From: Neorickettsia helminthoeca str. Oregon
Lineage (GTDB): Bacteria; Pseudomonadota; Alphaproteobacteria; Rickettsiales; Anaplasmataceae
Direction of reading: 5' to 3'
DNA: 64,000 nt
Assembly (NCBI RefSeq): GCF_000632985.1
Contig: NZ_CP007481.1
Span: 62,001-126,000, forward strand
Position 1 is the first letter of the stretch. Each line of letters begins with the position of its first letter. Positions 35,377 to 44,391 of this stretch are shown here, one piece after another. Both the position numbers and the translations under genes were made by a program. The notes under the pieces were generated by a model, which worked only from the letters and a program-made list of their open reading frames with translations, ran no database searches and was not told the DNA's origin.

Positions 35377-36633
35377 CTAATTAAGCTCCCTGGCTCTTTG
35401 GCTTTTTCTCCTTACTAGCTTCGAAGTAAGCAGGATCACAAATAGTGCTCCAGAGAAGATACTCAGAGTCCCACCGACCATGAAAATCGCCTTGTACAGA
35501 ATAGTGCTTTCACCTGTCATGCCTGCGCTTTTTCTTAATGCTCCGTATCCACCCATCAGCAATAGCCCGGTTATATGTCCAAACTGTCCAATGGTGTAAG
35601 TCGAAAGCTGTATCATGGACAATTTCGATGTTAATGTCCCGGTCACGTGATAGGCAAAAGCCATGAAAGCCACTGTTATGCCGATAATTGATCCGTGATA
35701 GTGTGCTGGAATAATGATATTACTTTCTCTTATTAAGAAGCCTAACAATCCACCATAAACGAAAAGGCTTGCTGAGAGAGCGAATGCCCAAAAATAGGAA
35801 TGTGGTACTTTCTGCTTTGAAATGAATAGCAAGTAAAGGATATAGGTAGTCGGCACTATTCCACCGAAGATACGCATATGATAGGTGAAAAATTGTATCA
35901 AAATTTCATTATCGGGTGTGTAGTAGTATATTAATGGAGTAGGCAAGATCAGCAACAGGTTGAGCCAGGATAGACTAATTAACACTTTATCAGAGCCTCG
36001 AACGCTGAAAAGTATAGAAAAGACAATTATCAACGATTGGCAGAAAACAAACTGTAAAATATGTCCTCCACCCCAACATAAGTATTCATGGAACTGATGA
36101 AGAGTCAGTGCACTAGGCATCCGTGCATATGCGAGGCACATGCATACCTGAGAGATTAAGAAAATAGTAGCGGTTATCCTATCACATCTTTCGGAATTAC
36201 TTCTGATGATTGTGTCTAGACTATTAATCAGTATCCCAAACAAAAGTAGTGCTACCCCGGTGATGTAGGGTAGATTATCGAGGAATGGTATATAATTACT
36301 TTTTATTACATCAGTCCCTGGGATAAAGCCAGAAAGGAAAATCAATATCACTGCGATGAAACAAAGATTGTAGCTGAAGCGTTGTACTAATCCTTGTCTG
36401 TCCCAGGTACTCACTGTGATAGCAAGCATCCAGACATTGATGCCAAGTGTCACATGGATGATGAGCGAGACATCAAAAATGTTGGGTATCAACCCAACGA
36501 AGAAAGGTAGCCTCAGAAGCAGCACGAAACAGGAAAAAACACCTGATAACGCAAGTGCTATTATACCAAGATAGAGCCACTTAATTCGCATACGGAAAAT
36601 AGTAGGTATTCCTCCTCCATGTATAACACTCAA
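35377..36633 (-). CDS. Haem-copper oxidase subunit I-like 12-TM protein
   Basis: A 418-residue polytopic protein with about 12 helices. Several histidines sit where haem-copper oxidases bind metals: His60 in a helix-II-like IIHVTLGINVW, CWGGGHILQF with His191 in the CuB helix-VI position, YHMR with His252 where the family has HH, and PAHYHG with His311/His313 matching the helix-X HxH pair. The overall identity with aa3, cbb3 or NorB types looks low and one CuB His is missing. It may be a degenerate oxidase, an assembly factor or a haem protein. Neighbour genes give no hint. Confidence 0.6.
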   Translation of the reverse strand: MSVIHGGGIPTIFRMRIKWLYLGIIALALSGVFSCFVLLLRLPFFVGLIPNIFDVSLIIHVTLGINVWMLAITVSTWDRQGLVQRFSYNLCFIAVILIFLSGFIPGTDVIKSNYIPFLDNLPYITGVALLLFGILINSLDTIIRSNSERCDRITATIFLISQVCMCLAYARMPSALTLHQFHEYLCWGGGHILQFVFCQSLIIVFSILFSVRGSDKVLISLSWLNLLLILPTPLIYYYTPDNEILIQFFTYHMRIFGGIVPTTYILYLLFISKQKVPHSYFWAFALSASLFVYGGLLGFLIRESNIIIPAHYHGSIIGITVAFMAFAYHVTGTLTSKLSMIQLSTYTIGQFGHITGLLLMGGYGALRKSAGMTGESTILYKAIFMVGGTLSIFSGALFVILLTSKLVRRKSQRARELN

Positions 36634-36880
36634 ACTGATCCTGAAATAGTATGAATGTCGTGTATTGGAACTACCTTCAAGAGTGCCATTTTATGTTTCA
36701 TTATGTTTCATTGGAGCTCTGTCGATATATCAGAACTTACGTTTGTCAACCTCAATTAAAGTTGAGAGCATCTTAAGTCAAACGATGCTCCGCTTCAGTT
36801 TAGTAAAACGTCCAGGGAAAACTAGTAGAGAAGCAACGAGTCACGTTATACTTGTGACGCCGAAAATTACATACCTTTGC

Positions 36881-37732
36881 ATGAATTACGATGCTCTGAA
36901 GAAAATTGCTGAACTTGCAATTGCAGAAGACCTAAAGGCTGGATACGACATCACATCTGACAATGTTATTGATCCGGATCTAAAAGTTCCGTTCGAAGTG
37001 AACACGCGTGACGCAACGGTAGTGTGCGTGCGACCAGTGACTGAGTTACTCTTGGGACAAACTGGAATAGAGTATATTCTTCATAAGTCCGATGGTGAAA
37101 TGGTACAGGAAAATGAAACTATTATCTCTGGGTATGCGAATTCACTTGCTCTACTCAAAGTGGAGCGGGTTTTTCTGAATTTCATACAAAGAAGCTGTGC
37201 AATAGCAAGTATCACAAGGAAATTCGTTGATAAAGTAGCTCACACGAACGCGAAAATACGAGGTACACGCAAAACAACACCTGGTATGCGATGCATGGAA
37301 CTATATGCTATCAAAGTAGGAGGAGGGGAAAATTACCGTGATTCCCTGAGTGATAAAGTGCTATTGAAAGATAATCATATAGCTATCAGTGGGGGTGTAA
37401 AATCAGCCGTGAATAGCCTTAGGAGCTCATTGGGAGAAGTTTACATAACTGTCGAATGCGATACTTTTCAGCAAGTCAGGGAAGCAGCATCGCTTAATGT
37501 CGGGACCATACTGCTCGATAATATGTCAGTAGAAGAAATTAAAAATTGCGTTGGGTATGTCAGAGGTGTACGTCCATCCATAGCCATTGATGCATCTGGA
37601 GGTATTACTCTCGAGACTGTAGTTAGAATCGCAGAAACCGGAGTGGACTATATCTCTGTAGGTATGCTGACGCACTCTATAAATGGCACAGATATCGGGA
37701 TTGACGTCAGTGTCGATGACTGTGTTTCTTGA
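36881..37732 (+). CDS. nadC: Quinolinate phosphoribosyltransferase
   Basis: Converts quinolinate and PRPP to nicotinate mononucleotide, a de novo NAD step that complements nadE in this window. The family core RGTRKTTPGMRCMELYAIKVGGG is followed by NYRDSLSDKVLLKDNHIAI, and AIDASGGITLETVVRIAETGVDYISVG forms the phosphate-binding end. The open frame extends 72 residues upstream, but that part looks non-coding and contains a TTATGTTTCA tandem duplication. ATG before NYDALKKIAELAI gives a normal 283-residue enzyme. Confidence 0.93.
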   Translation: MNYDALKKIAELAIAEDLKAGYDITSDNVIDPDLKVPFEVNTRDATVVCVRPVTELLLGQTGIEYILHKSDGEMVQENETIISGYANSLALLKVERVFLNFIQRSCAIASITRKFVDKVAHTNAKIRGTRKTTPGMRCMELYAIKVGGGENYRDSLSDKVLLKDNHIAISGGVKSAVNSLRSSLGEVYITVECDTFQQVREAASLNVGTILLDNMSVEEIKNCVGYVRGVRPSIAIDASGGITLETVVRIAETGVDYISVGMLTHSINGTDIGIDVSVDDCVS

Positions 37733-37994
37733 GCTTGGTATAGGTCTCAGATGCATAGTCCCATTACTGCTAGTGTCGATGATTGAATTATCTCCAGAGA
37801 ACTTTTCAGTGGAGGAGTCTTACTAATTTAGGCTCTTTCTTGGAAGACTGTGGTATTGCAGTATGATCGATATCAGTGATCGGTTCTCGATGAGAGCAGT
37901 AATTCGGTTTCTGCAAATGTGGATCTTGATATTCCGGGCAATTGAAATCTCCGCGAACGTTGATTAGAATCGTTAGGTGTATTATTCGCTGTAT

Positions 37995-38240
37995 ATGCTA
38001 AAAATAAGACTAGCAAGATTTGGTAGGAAAAATCGTCCTTATTATAAAATCGTTGTGGCTAACAGCAGTGCTCCTAGGGATGGGAAGTTCTTAGAGCAAG
38101 TCGGTAGCTACGATCCTCTGTTATCGAAAGATAATCCATTACGTGTTCTCCTCAATAAGGAGCGTATCCAGTATTGGACAAGTGTTGGCGCTAAGCCTAC
38201 TGAGAGAGTTTCTAAATTTGTTTCCAGTATCCAGGAATAA
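37995..38240 (+). CDS. rpsP: 30S ribosomal protein S16
   Basis: An 81-residue ribosomal protein with the standard start [22 protein letters not shown], then [19 protein letters not shown] and the region [16 protein letters not shown] longer frame begins six codons upstream but the family starts at MLKIR. The stop TAA overlaps the ATG of rimM by one base, so translation is probably coupled, an order (rpsP-rimM) common in bacteria. Confidence 0.97.
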   Translation: MLKIRLARFGRKNRPYYKIVVANSSAPRDGKFLEQVGSYDPLLSKDNPLRVLLNKERIQYWTSVGAKPTERVSKFVSSIQE

Positions 38241-38722
38241 TGATATGTGCTGGGCGGGTCGCCTCTACACATGGTGTTAGAGGATGTATACGCGTCCAGT
38301 CCTATATGTGCAGTACCTTCGGGTTCGTTGGTGCTGAGGTTTCTATTGGAGGGATCTCCTATACTGTCAGGACATCCTTTAATAGGAAGCCATCCTTAGT
38401 TGTCTTGTCCCTTTTAGGTGTCGATAGTGCGTCTGAAGCAGAGTCCCTTGTGGGTTGTGATGTCTTTGTTGCAGAGGCCTTACTTCCTCCACTGCCTGAG
38501 GATGAGTATTATTATAAAGATCTTATCGGAATGGCTGTATGTTCCAAGGGTGAGCACGTCGGTTCTGTTCTGATGCTGTATGACTTTGGTGCGGCGGCTC
38601 AAGTTCTTGAAATTACTTCCCGTTCAGGGAAGAAGATCATGATACCCTTCACTAAGGAGTTCATCGTTAAGGTTGATCTTTGTGCTAAGATGATCGAAGT
38701 TATACTTCCCGAAGAGGTGTGA
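38240..38722 (+). CDS. rimM: Ribosome maturation factor RimM
   Basis: Assists 30S head assembly and binds S19. The 160-residue protein starts ICAGRVASTHGVRGCIRVQSY, the usual RimM barrel, and has the PRC-barrel part EDEYYYKDLIGMAVCSKGEHVG and IMIPFTKEFIVKVDL. It overlaps rpsP by one base. In many genomes trmD and rplS follow; here rmuC follows instead, so the classical operon has been rearranged. Confidence 0.95.
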   Translation: MICAGRVASTHGVRGCIRVQSYMCSTFGFVGAEVSIGGISYTVRTSFNRKPSLVVLSLLGVDSASEAESLVGCDVFVAEALLPPLPEDEYYYKDLIGMAVCSKGEHVGSVLMLYDFGAAAQVLEITSRSGKKIMIPFTKEFIVKVDLCAKMIEVILPEEV

Positions 38723-38727
38723 TCCAG

Positions 38728-39954
38728 ATGTTATTGATTCTGACTATCAGTAATGTAGTACTTGTTTTGATTGTAGGGTATCTTGGCTATCTGAGGGTCC
38801 GTGCTGGACTCATCTTGGAAAGGGAGCGTGAGAAAATAGAGAGATTGTCCGCGGAATTGTTGGAGATTCGCGCACTTTATGAGAAGGAAGGGGCCTCCAA
38901 TGATGAACTTACCAAGCGTGTGGTGCAGCTCGAAGCTGAGAAAAAAAGTTTCGAGTACTCTCAGAAGGCCATGTATATGGAATTCGAAAACTTGGCCAAT
39001 AAAATTCTGGAGAGTAATACAAATAAGTTCAGAGAACGTTCCTTGAGTGATCTGAGTACACTTTTAGATCCTCTCAAAGTGAAGATTGCTGAATTCGAAA
39101 AGAGAATAGAGGATTCCTTCAGTGTTGATATTAAAGAAAGGTATTCCCTCTCTAGGGAGATCGCTCGTATGGCTTCTCAGACTGAGAAAATGATTGATGA
39201 AGCAAGTAAACTCAGTAAAAGTCTGCGTGGTGATAATAAAGCCCAGGGACTCTGGGGTGAATTGGTGTTGAGTAAAATATTGGAACATTCCGGGTTGCAG
39301 AAGGATCGAGATTATACCCTACAGCAGAAGTTAGGGAATAGTAGTATCCCGGATGTCATTATCAATCTTCCTGACGAAAAACACCTCGTGATTGATGCGA
39401 AAACCTCACTCAAGCACTACGATCTTTATGTGCAAACTAATGAGAAAGAACATTTAGAGCTTTTTCTGAAGTCCATAAGGAGTCATATCAAGAATCTTGC
39501 TGGGAAAGAGTATCATGCAGCTCATGAGCTTTTCACGCCTGGATTCGTTTTTATGTTTGTCCCAATTGAGAGTGCATATATGTTAGCGCTTTCCAGTGAT
39601 TCCGAGTTGAAGGAGTTAGCTCTACGGAACAGAGTGATGCTTGTTTCCCCGAACTCACTTATAGCGATGTTGCAAGCTGTGTCATCAGTCTGGAAAATTG
39701 TTGATCAGAACAAAAATGCCAACGAAATCGCTAAAAAGGCTGGTGCTATGTATGATAAGTTCGTGCTTTTTGTAGAGGAGCTGGTAAAGGTAGGTAATGC
39801 GATTGCACATTCCGACCGTCTCTATAAAAGCGCGATAAATAAACTCAGGGATGGTAGAGGTAGTTTGTTCAAGCGTGCAGAGGATCTTAAAATGATGGGA
39901 ATATCAGCTAATAAGGAGCTCAAAGACAATCAGTTTCATGCTGAGCCAGAATAG
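38728..39954 (+). CDS. rmuC: RmuC-family DNA recombination protein
   Basis: RmuC limits inversions at short inverted repeats by an unknown nuclease-like activity. An N-terminal membrane helix (about residues 1-20) precedes a coiled coil (about 25-90) and the RmuC domain with LRGDNKAQGLWGELVLSKILE, VIDAKTSLKHYD and FMFVPIESAYMLAL. The frame is open from a GTG nine bases upstream that overlaps rimM, but AGAGG lies at the right distance from the ATG, so I start there. Relevant here because the window contains many inverted and direct repeats. Confidence 0.9.
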   Translation: MLLILTISNVVLVLIVGYLGYLRVRAGLILEREREKIERLSAELLEIRALYEKEGASNDELTKRVVQLEAEKKSFEYSQKAMYMEFENLANKILESNTNKFRERSLSDLSTLLDPLKVKIAEFEKRIEDSFSVDIKERYSLSREIARMASQTEKMIDEASKLSKSLRGDNKAQGLWGELVLSKILEHSGLQKDRDYTLQQKLGNSSIPDVIINLPDEKHLVIDAKTSLKHYDLYVQTNEKEHLELFLKSIRSHIKNLAGKEYHAAHELFTPGFVFMFVPIESAYMLALSSDSELKELALRNRVMLVSPNSLIAMLQAVSSVWKIVDQNKNANEIAKKAGAMYDKFVLFVEELVKVGNAIAHSDRLYKSAINKLRDGRGSLFKRAEDLKMMGISANKELKDNQFHAEPE

Positions 39955-40013
39955 CAGTGATTCCGGTCACATTTGAAAAGACTCTATTTCAGATTCTCTT
40001 CTCTACGGGGCCA

Positions 40014-40826
40014 TCACATGGAACTGGCATAAATCTTACTTCGATTCACGAGGTCGTCTTTGATGTTCAGTACTGGGTGCTCGAGCAAATTGAAATACTT
40101 GAGTGTCGCTCCTTTATCAAATTGCCTCACCTTGCTGATAATGCGCGACATGGGTCTGTCAGCTATTTGCGGCTCGCATCCGATTATGAAGACGACAATT
40201 ACTCTCCCTATTGCGCCTATTTGATCAGTGCTCCTAATCGACTTCTTGAGAATCTCAATGACTTGCAGCATGGACGTCCTTGACGAGTCAGATAGTTGTA
40301 TAAATCCGACAACACAGTTTTGACGATACTGCTTACAGAACCGTGAGAGAAGTACAATTTCAGCTTCTGTGGACTGTGAATCCATTATCCTCAACGTGTC
40401 ATTTATGGAGTATTCAAAATGATCACAGCTTCTCCGGAAGTCTGCTAGATGATCGATGCAACCATATTCCCTAGCTAATATTTGATATCTTTTTTCCCTG
40501 CTCGATGCGCTGCTGGAAGGGAAGATTTTAATCTTAACCGGAATATTCGCTCCATGTTTGCTTTTCAGCGAAAGTTCTCTGAGTCTTGTAAGAATTGATT
40601 CAATATCTATTCCATATTCTTCATATTCTAGATGTTCCAATATCCTGTCTCGATCTTTTTGTTCTAGGATATCGAAAAATGGGCGACCTTTGAGTTCAGA
40701 ACTCGTGTAGAACAATAACGATAGCAGTGCCTCATTTGCATCTGATATCATAACTGTCTTATCATTGTTATCCTGGACTATGGATATCACAAGATCACTT
40801 TTTCTTCGTGCGATTGATATTTCCAC
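40014..40826 (-). CDS. PAS-domain protein with degenerate GGDEF-like C-terminus
   Basis: A 270-residue soluble protein. Residues about 10-110 look like a PAS fold: MISDANEALLSLLFYTSSELKGRPFFDIL is the usual N-A-A-x-x-x-L-x-G-Y-x-x-x-E-L-x-G-R type segment. The second half has the rhythm of a GGDEF domain (VVGFIQLSDSS, a helix, then IRSTDQIGAIGRVIVVFIIG) but lacks the GGDEF residues and the nucleotide-binding Asp/Asn, so it cannot be an active cyclase. I infer a signalling adaptor. Its 3' part is overlapped by an antisense frame that I reject. Confidence 0.62.
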   Translation of the reverse strand: MEISIARRKSDLVISIVQDNNDKTVMISDANEALLSLLFYTSSELKGRPFFDILEQKDRDRILEHLEYEEYGIDIESILTRLRELSLKSKHGANIPVKIKIFPSSSASSREKRYQILAREYGCIDHLADFRRSCDHFEYSINDTLRIMDSQSTEAEIVLLSRFCKQYRQNCVVGFIQLSDSSRTSMLQVIEILKKSIRSTDQIGAIGRVIVVFIIGCEPQIADRPMSRIISKVRQFDKGATLKYFNLLEHPVLNIKDDLVNRSKIYASSM

Positions 40827-41087
40827 AATTGTAACGAGAAGCCCAACTCATAAATGTTACATTGATTTGATTAACTTTTAATAAATTATATTTTATGTTA
40901 GGTTAACATATAAATCCGTCCTCCCCTCTGATCGGGGTCGGTAAAGCGGATCTCGGTGCATGATGCGTCGAAAATCATTCGCTATTATACTGGCTATATA
41001 GTTGCCTTCCAGATCGGAGTTGTGATGCCGGGATGGTGGAATATGATGCATCTATGTGACAACTTGTTTTTCTAGTGGAGCTGCTAT

Positions 41088-41867
41088 ATGGACTTTGGAA
41101 GCCATCTCTCTGAGTTAAGGTATAGACTAGTTATCTCGGTACTTTTTTTCCTTGGAGCGTTTTGTTTATGTTATTACTTTTCTGAGGAAATATATAAATT
41201 CTTGCTCAGGCCCCTGGCTGAAATAGCGAATCAGCGAGATGGAGTCACAGGAAAGAATTGTAGTTTTACTCTGATTTATACAGGCCTTACTGAGACATTC
41301 GTAGTTTACTTGAAGGTTGCCTTTCTTGGTGCGATTTTACTATCTGCACCATTTTTTATATGGCAGATATATATGTTTGTTGCACCAGGACTCTATCCAA
41401 CTGAAAAACGTGCCTTCATTCCGTATATTGTATCCGCTCCTATACTATTTGTTCTTGGATGTTCGGTAGTGTACTACTACGTTTTTCCGCTTGCGTGGCA
41501 ATTTTTCGTGAGCTTCGAATATGATGGTAGTAAACCAGGTACATTGCCTATCGAATTTATGCCTTCCGTTTCTGAGTATCTCGACCTTGTTGTACAGTTC
41601 ATGTTTGCATTTGGTATAGCCTTCCAATTACCTGGTATTTTGACTCTGTTATGTCATATTGGTTTGCTGGATCACAATGCCCTAGTGAGAAAGCGGAAAT
41701 TTTCAATAGTATTGATATTTATCGTTGCTGCGATTCTTACGCCACCTGATGTTCTAAGTCAGATAGGACTTGCGATTCCTATGTTGTTCCTATATGAGTT
41801 ATCGATTCTCTCATGTAGGTATGTTTGTAAGAGGCGTTCCTCAGCAGAAAAGAAAGGAGGTACCTAG
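41088..41867 (+). CDS. tatC: Sec-independent translocase subunit TatC
   Basis: Core receptor of the twin-arginine export pathway. The 259-residue, six-TM protein opens with DFGSHLSELRYRLVISVLFF, the conserved HLxELRxR signature. It has FVAPGLYPTEKRAF in the first cytoplasmic loop region and a characteristic ILTPPDVLSQIGLAIPMLFLYELSI end. No tatA or tatB is nearby. A gap of about 260 bases upstream separates it from the divergent PAS gene. Confidence 0.95.
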   Translation: MDFGSHLSELRYRLVISVLFFLGAFCLCYYFSEEIYKFLLRPLAEIANQRDGVTGKNCSFTLIYTGLTETFVVYLKVAFLGAILLSAPFFIWQIYMFVAPGLYPTEKRAFIPYIVSAPILFVLGCSVVYYYVFPLAWQFFVSFEYDGSKPGTLPIEFMPSVSEYLDLVVQFMFAFGIAFQLPGILTLLCHIGLLDHNALVRKRKFSIVLIFIVAAILTPPDVLSQIGLAIPMLFLYELSILSCRYVCKRRSSAEKKGGT

Positions 41868-41974
41868 TGGCCATGGAGTCAAGTAGAGATGGATATCACT
41901 GATAAATAAAAGGACGAAATTCTTGATACTTGCCGTGGTTTCCTATATTTGCTTACTTCTGTTTAGTGCGTTTA

Positions 41975-42850
41975 ATGGAGTTTTTGTTGGATAAAAGTAT
42001 TGGTGCTCAATTGAAATTCGCTAGTGTTCAGTTGAGAGTATGTTCGCAGACACCCAACCTTGATGCAGAGTTGTTGCTCACGCACGTACTTGGATCCACA
42101 CGAGAGAAGCTACTTCTCAATTCCAATGACGGCCTTAGCGAGGAAAAAATAAGCGAATTCCATACACTTATAGAGCTGAGAAAAAAATATTCAGTGGCTG
42201 CTATCACGGGCAGGAAGGGGTTCTGGAAATCCGAGTTTGTTGTCAGCAAGAATATTCTTATTCCGCGTCCCGACACCGAAACGATAGTTGCCGCGGTCCT
42301 GTCCAGGTACGGAAAACACAGGCGATCCCTCAGAATATTGGAGCTGGGCACTGGAAGTGGTTGCATCATTATTTCGCTGTTAAATGAATATAGAAATGCT
42401 ATAGGTTTCGGTTTTGAGAAATCCAATGCAGCATTCCGGCTAACCAGGATCAATTGTCATAGACACGGATTGCAGTCAAGATTAAGACTTTATCACTCTG
42501 ACTTTAACCGTGTTCCCGCGATTCTTAGAGGTAAGGTGGACATTATTGTTAGCAATCCCCCTTATATTAAGCGAGCAGATCTTCCAACTTTGCAAACAGA
42601 AGTGAGAAGTGAGCCGCGTCTTGCGTTGGACGGAGGTTTCAACGGCATATTGCCATATTTTGCTATATTGAAACTCGCAAAAAAGATACTCAATCCTGGT
42701 GGGGAGGTCTTTTTAGAGGTCGGAGATTATTGGAAGGACTCGATGTTGTCGTTACATAATAGTGCATTTAGGATCTCTGGAAGATTCTACGATTTATCAG
42801 GATTCCAGCGTGTTGTTACTTTGAAGCAACAGGGATCAGTACTGCAATAA
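41975..42850 (+). CDS. prmC: Release factor glutamine methyltransferase PrmC
   Basis: Methylates the GGQ glutamine of RF1 and RF2. The helical N-terminal domain includes NLDAELLLTHVLGSTREKL. LIPRPDTETIV and LELGTGSGCIIISLL form the SAM site, and IVSNPPYIKR is the catalytic NPPY motif. EVRSEPRLALDGG is the family's final signature. The frame is open from a TTG 15 codons earlier, but ATG before EFLLDKS gives the usual length (291 residues). Confidence 0.93.
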   Translation: MEFLLDKSIGAQLKFASVQLRVCSQTPNLDAELLLTHVLGSTREKLLLNSNDGLSEEKISEFHTLIELRKKYSVAAITGRKGFWKSEFVVSKNILIPRPDTETIVAAVLSRYGKHRRSLRILELGTGSGCIIISLLNEYRNAIGFGFEKSNAAFRLTRINCHRHGLQSRLRLYHSDFNRVPAILRGKVDIIVSNPPYIKRADLPTLQTEVRSEPRLALDGGFNGILPYFAILKLAKKILNPGGEVFLEVGDYWKDSMLSLHNSAFRISGRFYDLSGFQRVVTLKQQGSVLQ

Positions 42851-42997
42851 GACAGCCAGTATACAATCCCAACATAAAATCTTTTTGGACCCTTAAATCT
42901 TAAGTAATTATGAAGATGTATTCCTATAGATTTTTCTATGGATGGACTTCCTAAAGTTAAATGCTAGGATGGCTAATTATATATTAGGTAAGTAGCT

Positions 42998-43108
42998 ATG
43001 ATAGATTTTACTTTTGTTGACCCACCTACAAATGATGGTCAAGAAGGTGATGGTTGCTGCATCCTCGATGGTTCACTGGTTGGGGTACAAGATCCTGATG
43101 AAGAGTAA
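42998..43108 (+). CDS. Possible 36-residue acidic peptide
   Basis: ATG frame reading MIDFTFVDPPTNDGQEGDGCC and ending in QDPDEE, preceded by TAGCT directly before the start, like the pre-start box of island-2 genes. Strongly acidic, with two adjacent Cys. Unknown; too short to be confident. Confidence 0.28.
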   Translation: MIDFTFVDPPTNDGQEGDGCCILDGSLVGVQDPDEE

Positions 43109-43206
43109 CTGCTGAGTTTTGTAGTTGCACTGAGGCAAATCATGGGCCAGTGGGTATTAGAGAAACGCCTGCTGGAGCTCTTCTGGTTAGCTTGTGACTC
43201 TGCTTT

Positions 43207-44109
43207 TCAGAACGGCAGCACTGCGAATTGTGCCTCAGATAGTGGCTCCGGTTGCGCATCATAGGTTTCTGTTCTTGGAATCAGGTTGTCGCGATCATCA
43301 AGTCCGATTGCTATGTCGCAGTATGAAGCCACTGTGATGATAAGAGATATCAGCGCTAGTATGCCGAGGGTGAGTACAAGGCCAGTTGCCGGATCTGCTG
43401 TTTTAAAAAGTGTCTCCTCGTTTAGGGCGCCGAAGCACCAGTATAGAGTGAATGCTAACATTGATAAGTAGAGCGTACATAGTATCGCTGTGCCATGCAT
43501 CACCGTTGGAGTGAATTTGTTCAGGAGTTGTTCTGCGTTGATTTCTTCTGCTTTGTAGTCGCGTAAGTTCTTCCCCTTAGACGCGTCATATATGAACAGT
43601 GCTAAACTGAGTAGCGTTATAAGGCCTAGCACACTGAGCATCAGTATCTCTGCTGCTGGCTGGCTTCCACATAAAGTGGAGATTCTATTGATGATTCGTA
43701 CTATAAGCAGCGTTATTGTCCCTATTATTATGAGACCTAGTAAAACCCGGAGGATTACCCTGGCCCATCTCATTTTCCCAAGGATACTGTGATCACCTCG
43801 GTAGTATTCTAGAAAGCGCGCAGATATGGCACCGGCTTCTTCTAAGAAAGGCTGTATGCGGCGGTTAAAATATTCTGTGCGTGGGGCGTGAGCAAACCGG
43901 TAAGCTAAGAATATGATCATCAAAGCATGTGCTTCTAAGCTATGCGGATTCGCTACTTGCTTACCAAAAATTCTTTTTTGTGTGACTGCAGTTGATAATT
44001 TCTTATTTGTATAATACTCAAACTCAGCTGTAAAACTGGTCACCTTATTAGTAAGCTTCTTATCGCGTGCGTTCAAGGCACGTTTCAAGTTAGTTTTATA
44101 ACGTTTCAC
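43207..44109 (-). CDS. Multi-pass membrane protein, unknown
   Basis: Unrecognised 300-residue protein. A basic N-terminal segment of about 110 residues (KRYKTNLKRALNARDKK) is followed by four helices near residues 118-140, 153-173, 205-228 and 240-262, then a polar tail. The start is GTG; no ATG fits. It is the size and type of the island proteins but lacks the LRxPWKxG loop. It stands alone between prmC and the atp genes. Confidence 0.65.
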   Translation of the reverse strand: MKRYKTNLKRALNARDKKLTNKVTSFTAEFEYYTNKKLSTAVTQKRIFGKQVANPHSLEAHALMIIFLAYRFAHAPRTEYFNRRIQPFLEEAGAISARFLEYYRGDHSILGKMRWARVILRVLLGLIIIGTITLLIVRIINRISTLCGSQPAAEILMLSVLGLITLLSLALFIYDASKGKNLRDYKAEEINAEQLLNKFTPTVMHGTAILCTLYLSMLAFTLYWCFGALNEETLFKTADPATGLVLTLGILALISLIITVASYCDIAIGLDDRDNLIPRTETYDAQPEPLSEAQFAVLPF

Positions 44110-44391
44110 GGTTCATTCCCTAATCGGAGTCTAGAGTAGCGGAAAAATATTGCAAAATCCTAATGTTTTGCGTATTTTCCGTAGATTATATAGACAAGAA
44201 TTTTTTTCTCAATAAGTAAAGTAGCCTTTTCGCTGAAAGCTGAAGTGAGATAAGCAGAAGCAAAGGTCCATGGGCTGGTGCTTTGCATACCAGGCACTAG
44301 ACTAAGGTCATCCAAGAGCCCGCGTGAATAGAAATTAGCGAGAGTTATCCAGCACGAAGGCTCAGTGGATGCGGATAGTGGTAAGTCCAAT

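Noticed and set aside
39957-40283. Plus-strand frame opposite the PAS gene
   Set aside because: It is antisense to a protein with recognisable domains and has no family of its own.
44160-44390. Minus-strand 76-residue frame after atpA
   Set aside because: TTG start, no recognisable content, no ribosome site; probably trailing sequence of the atp transcript.
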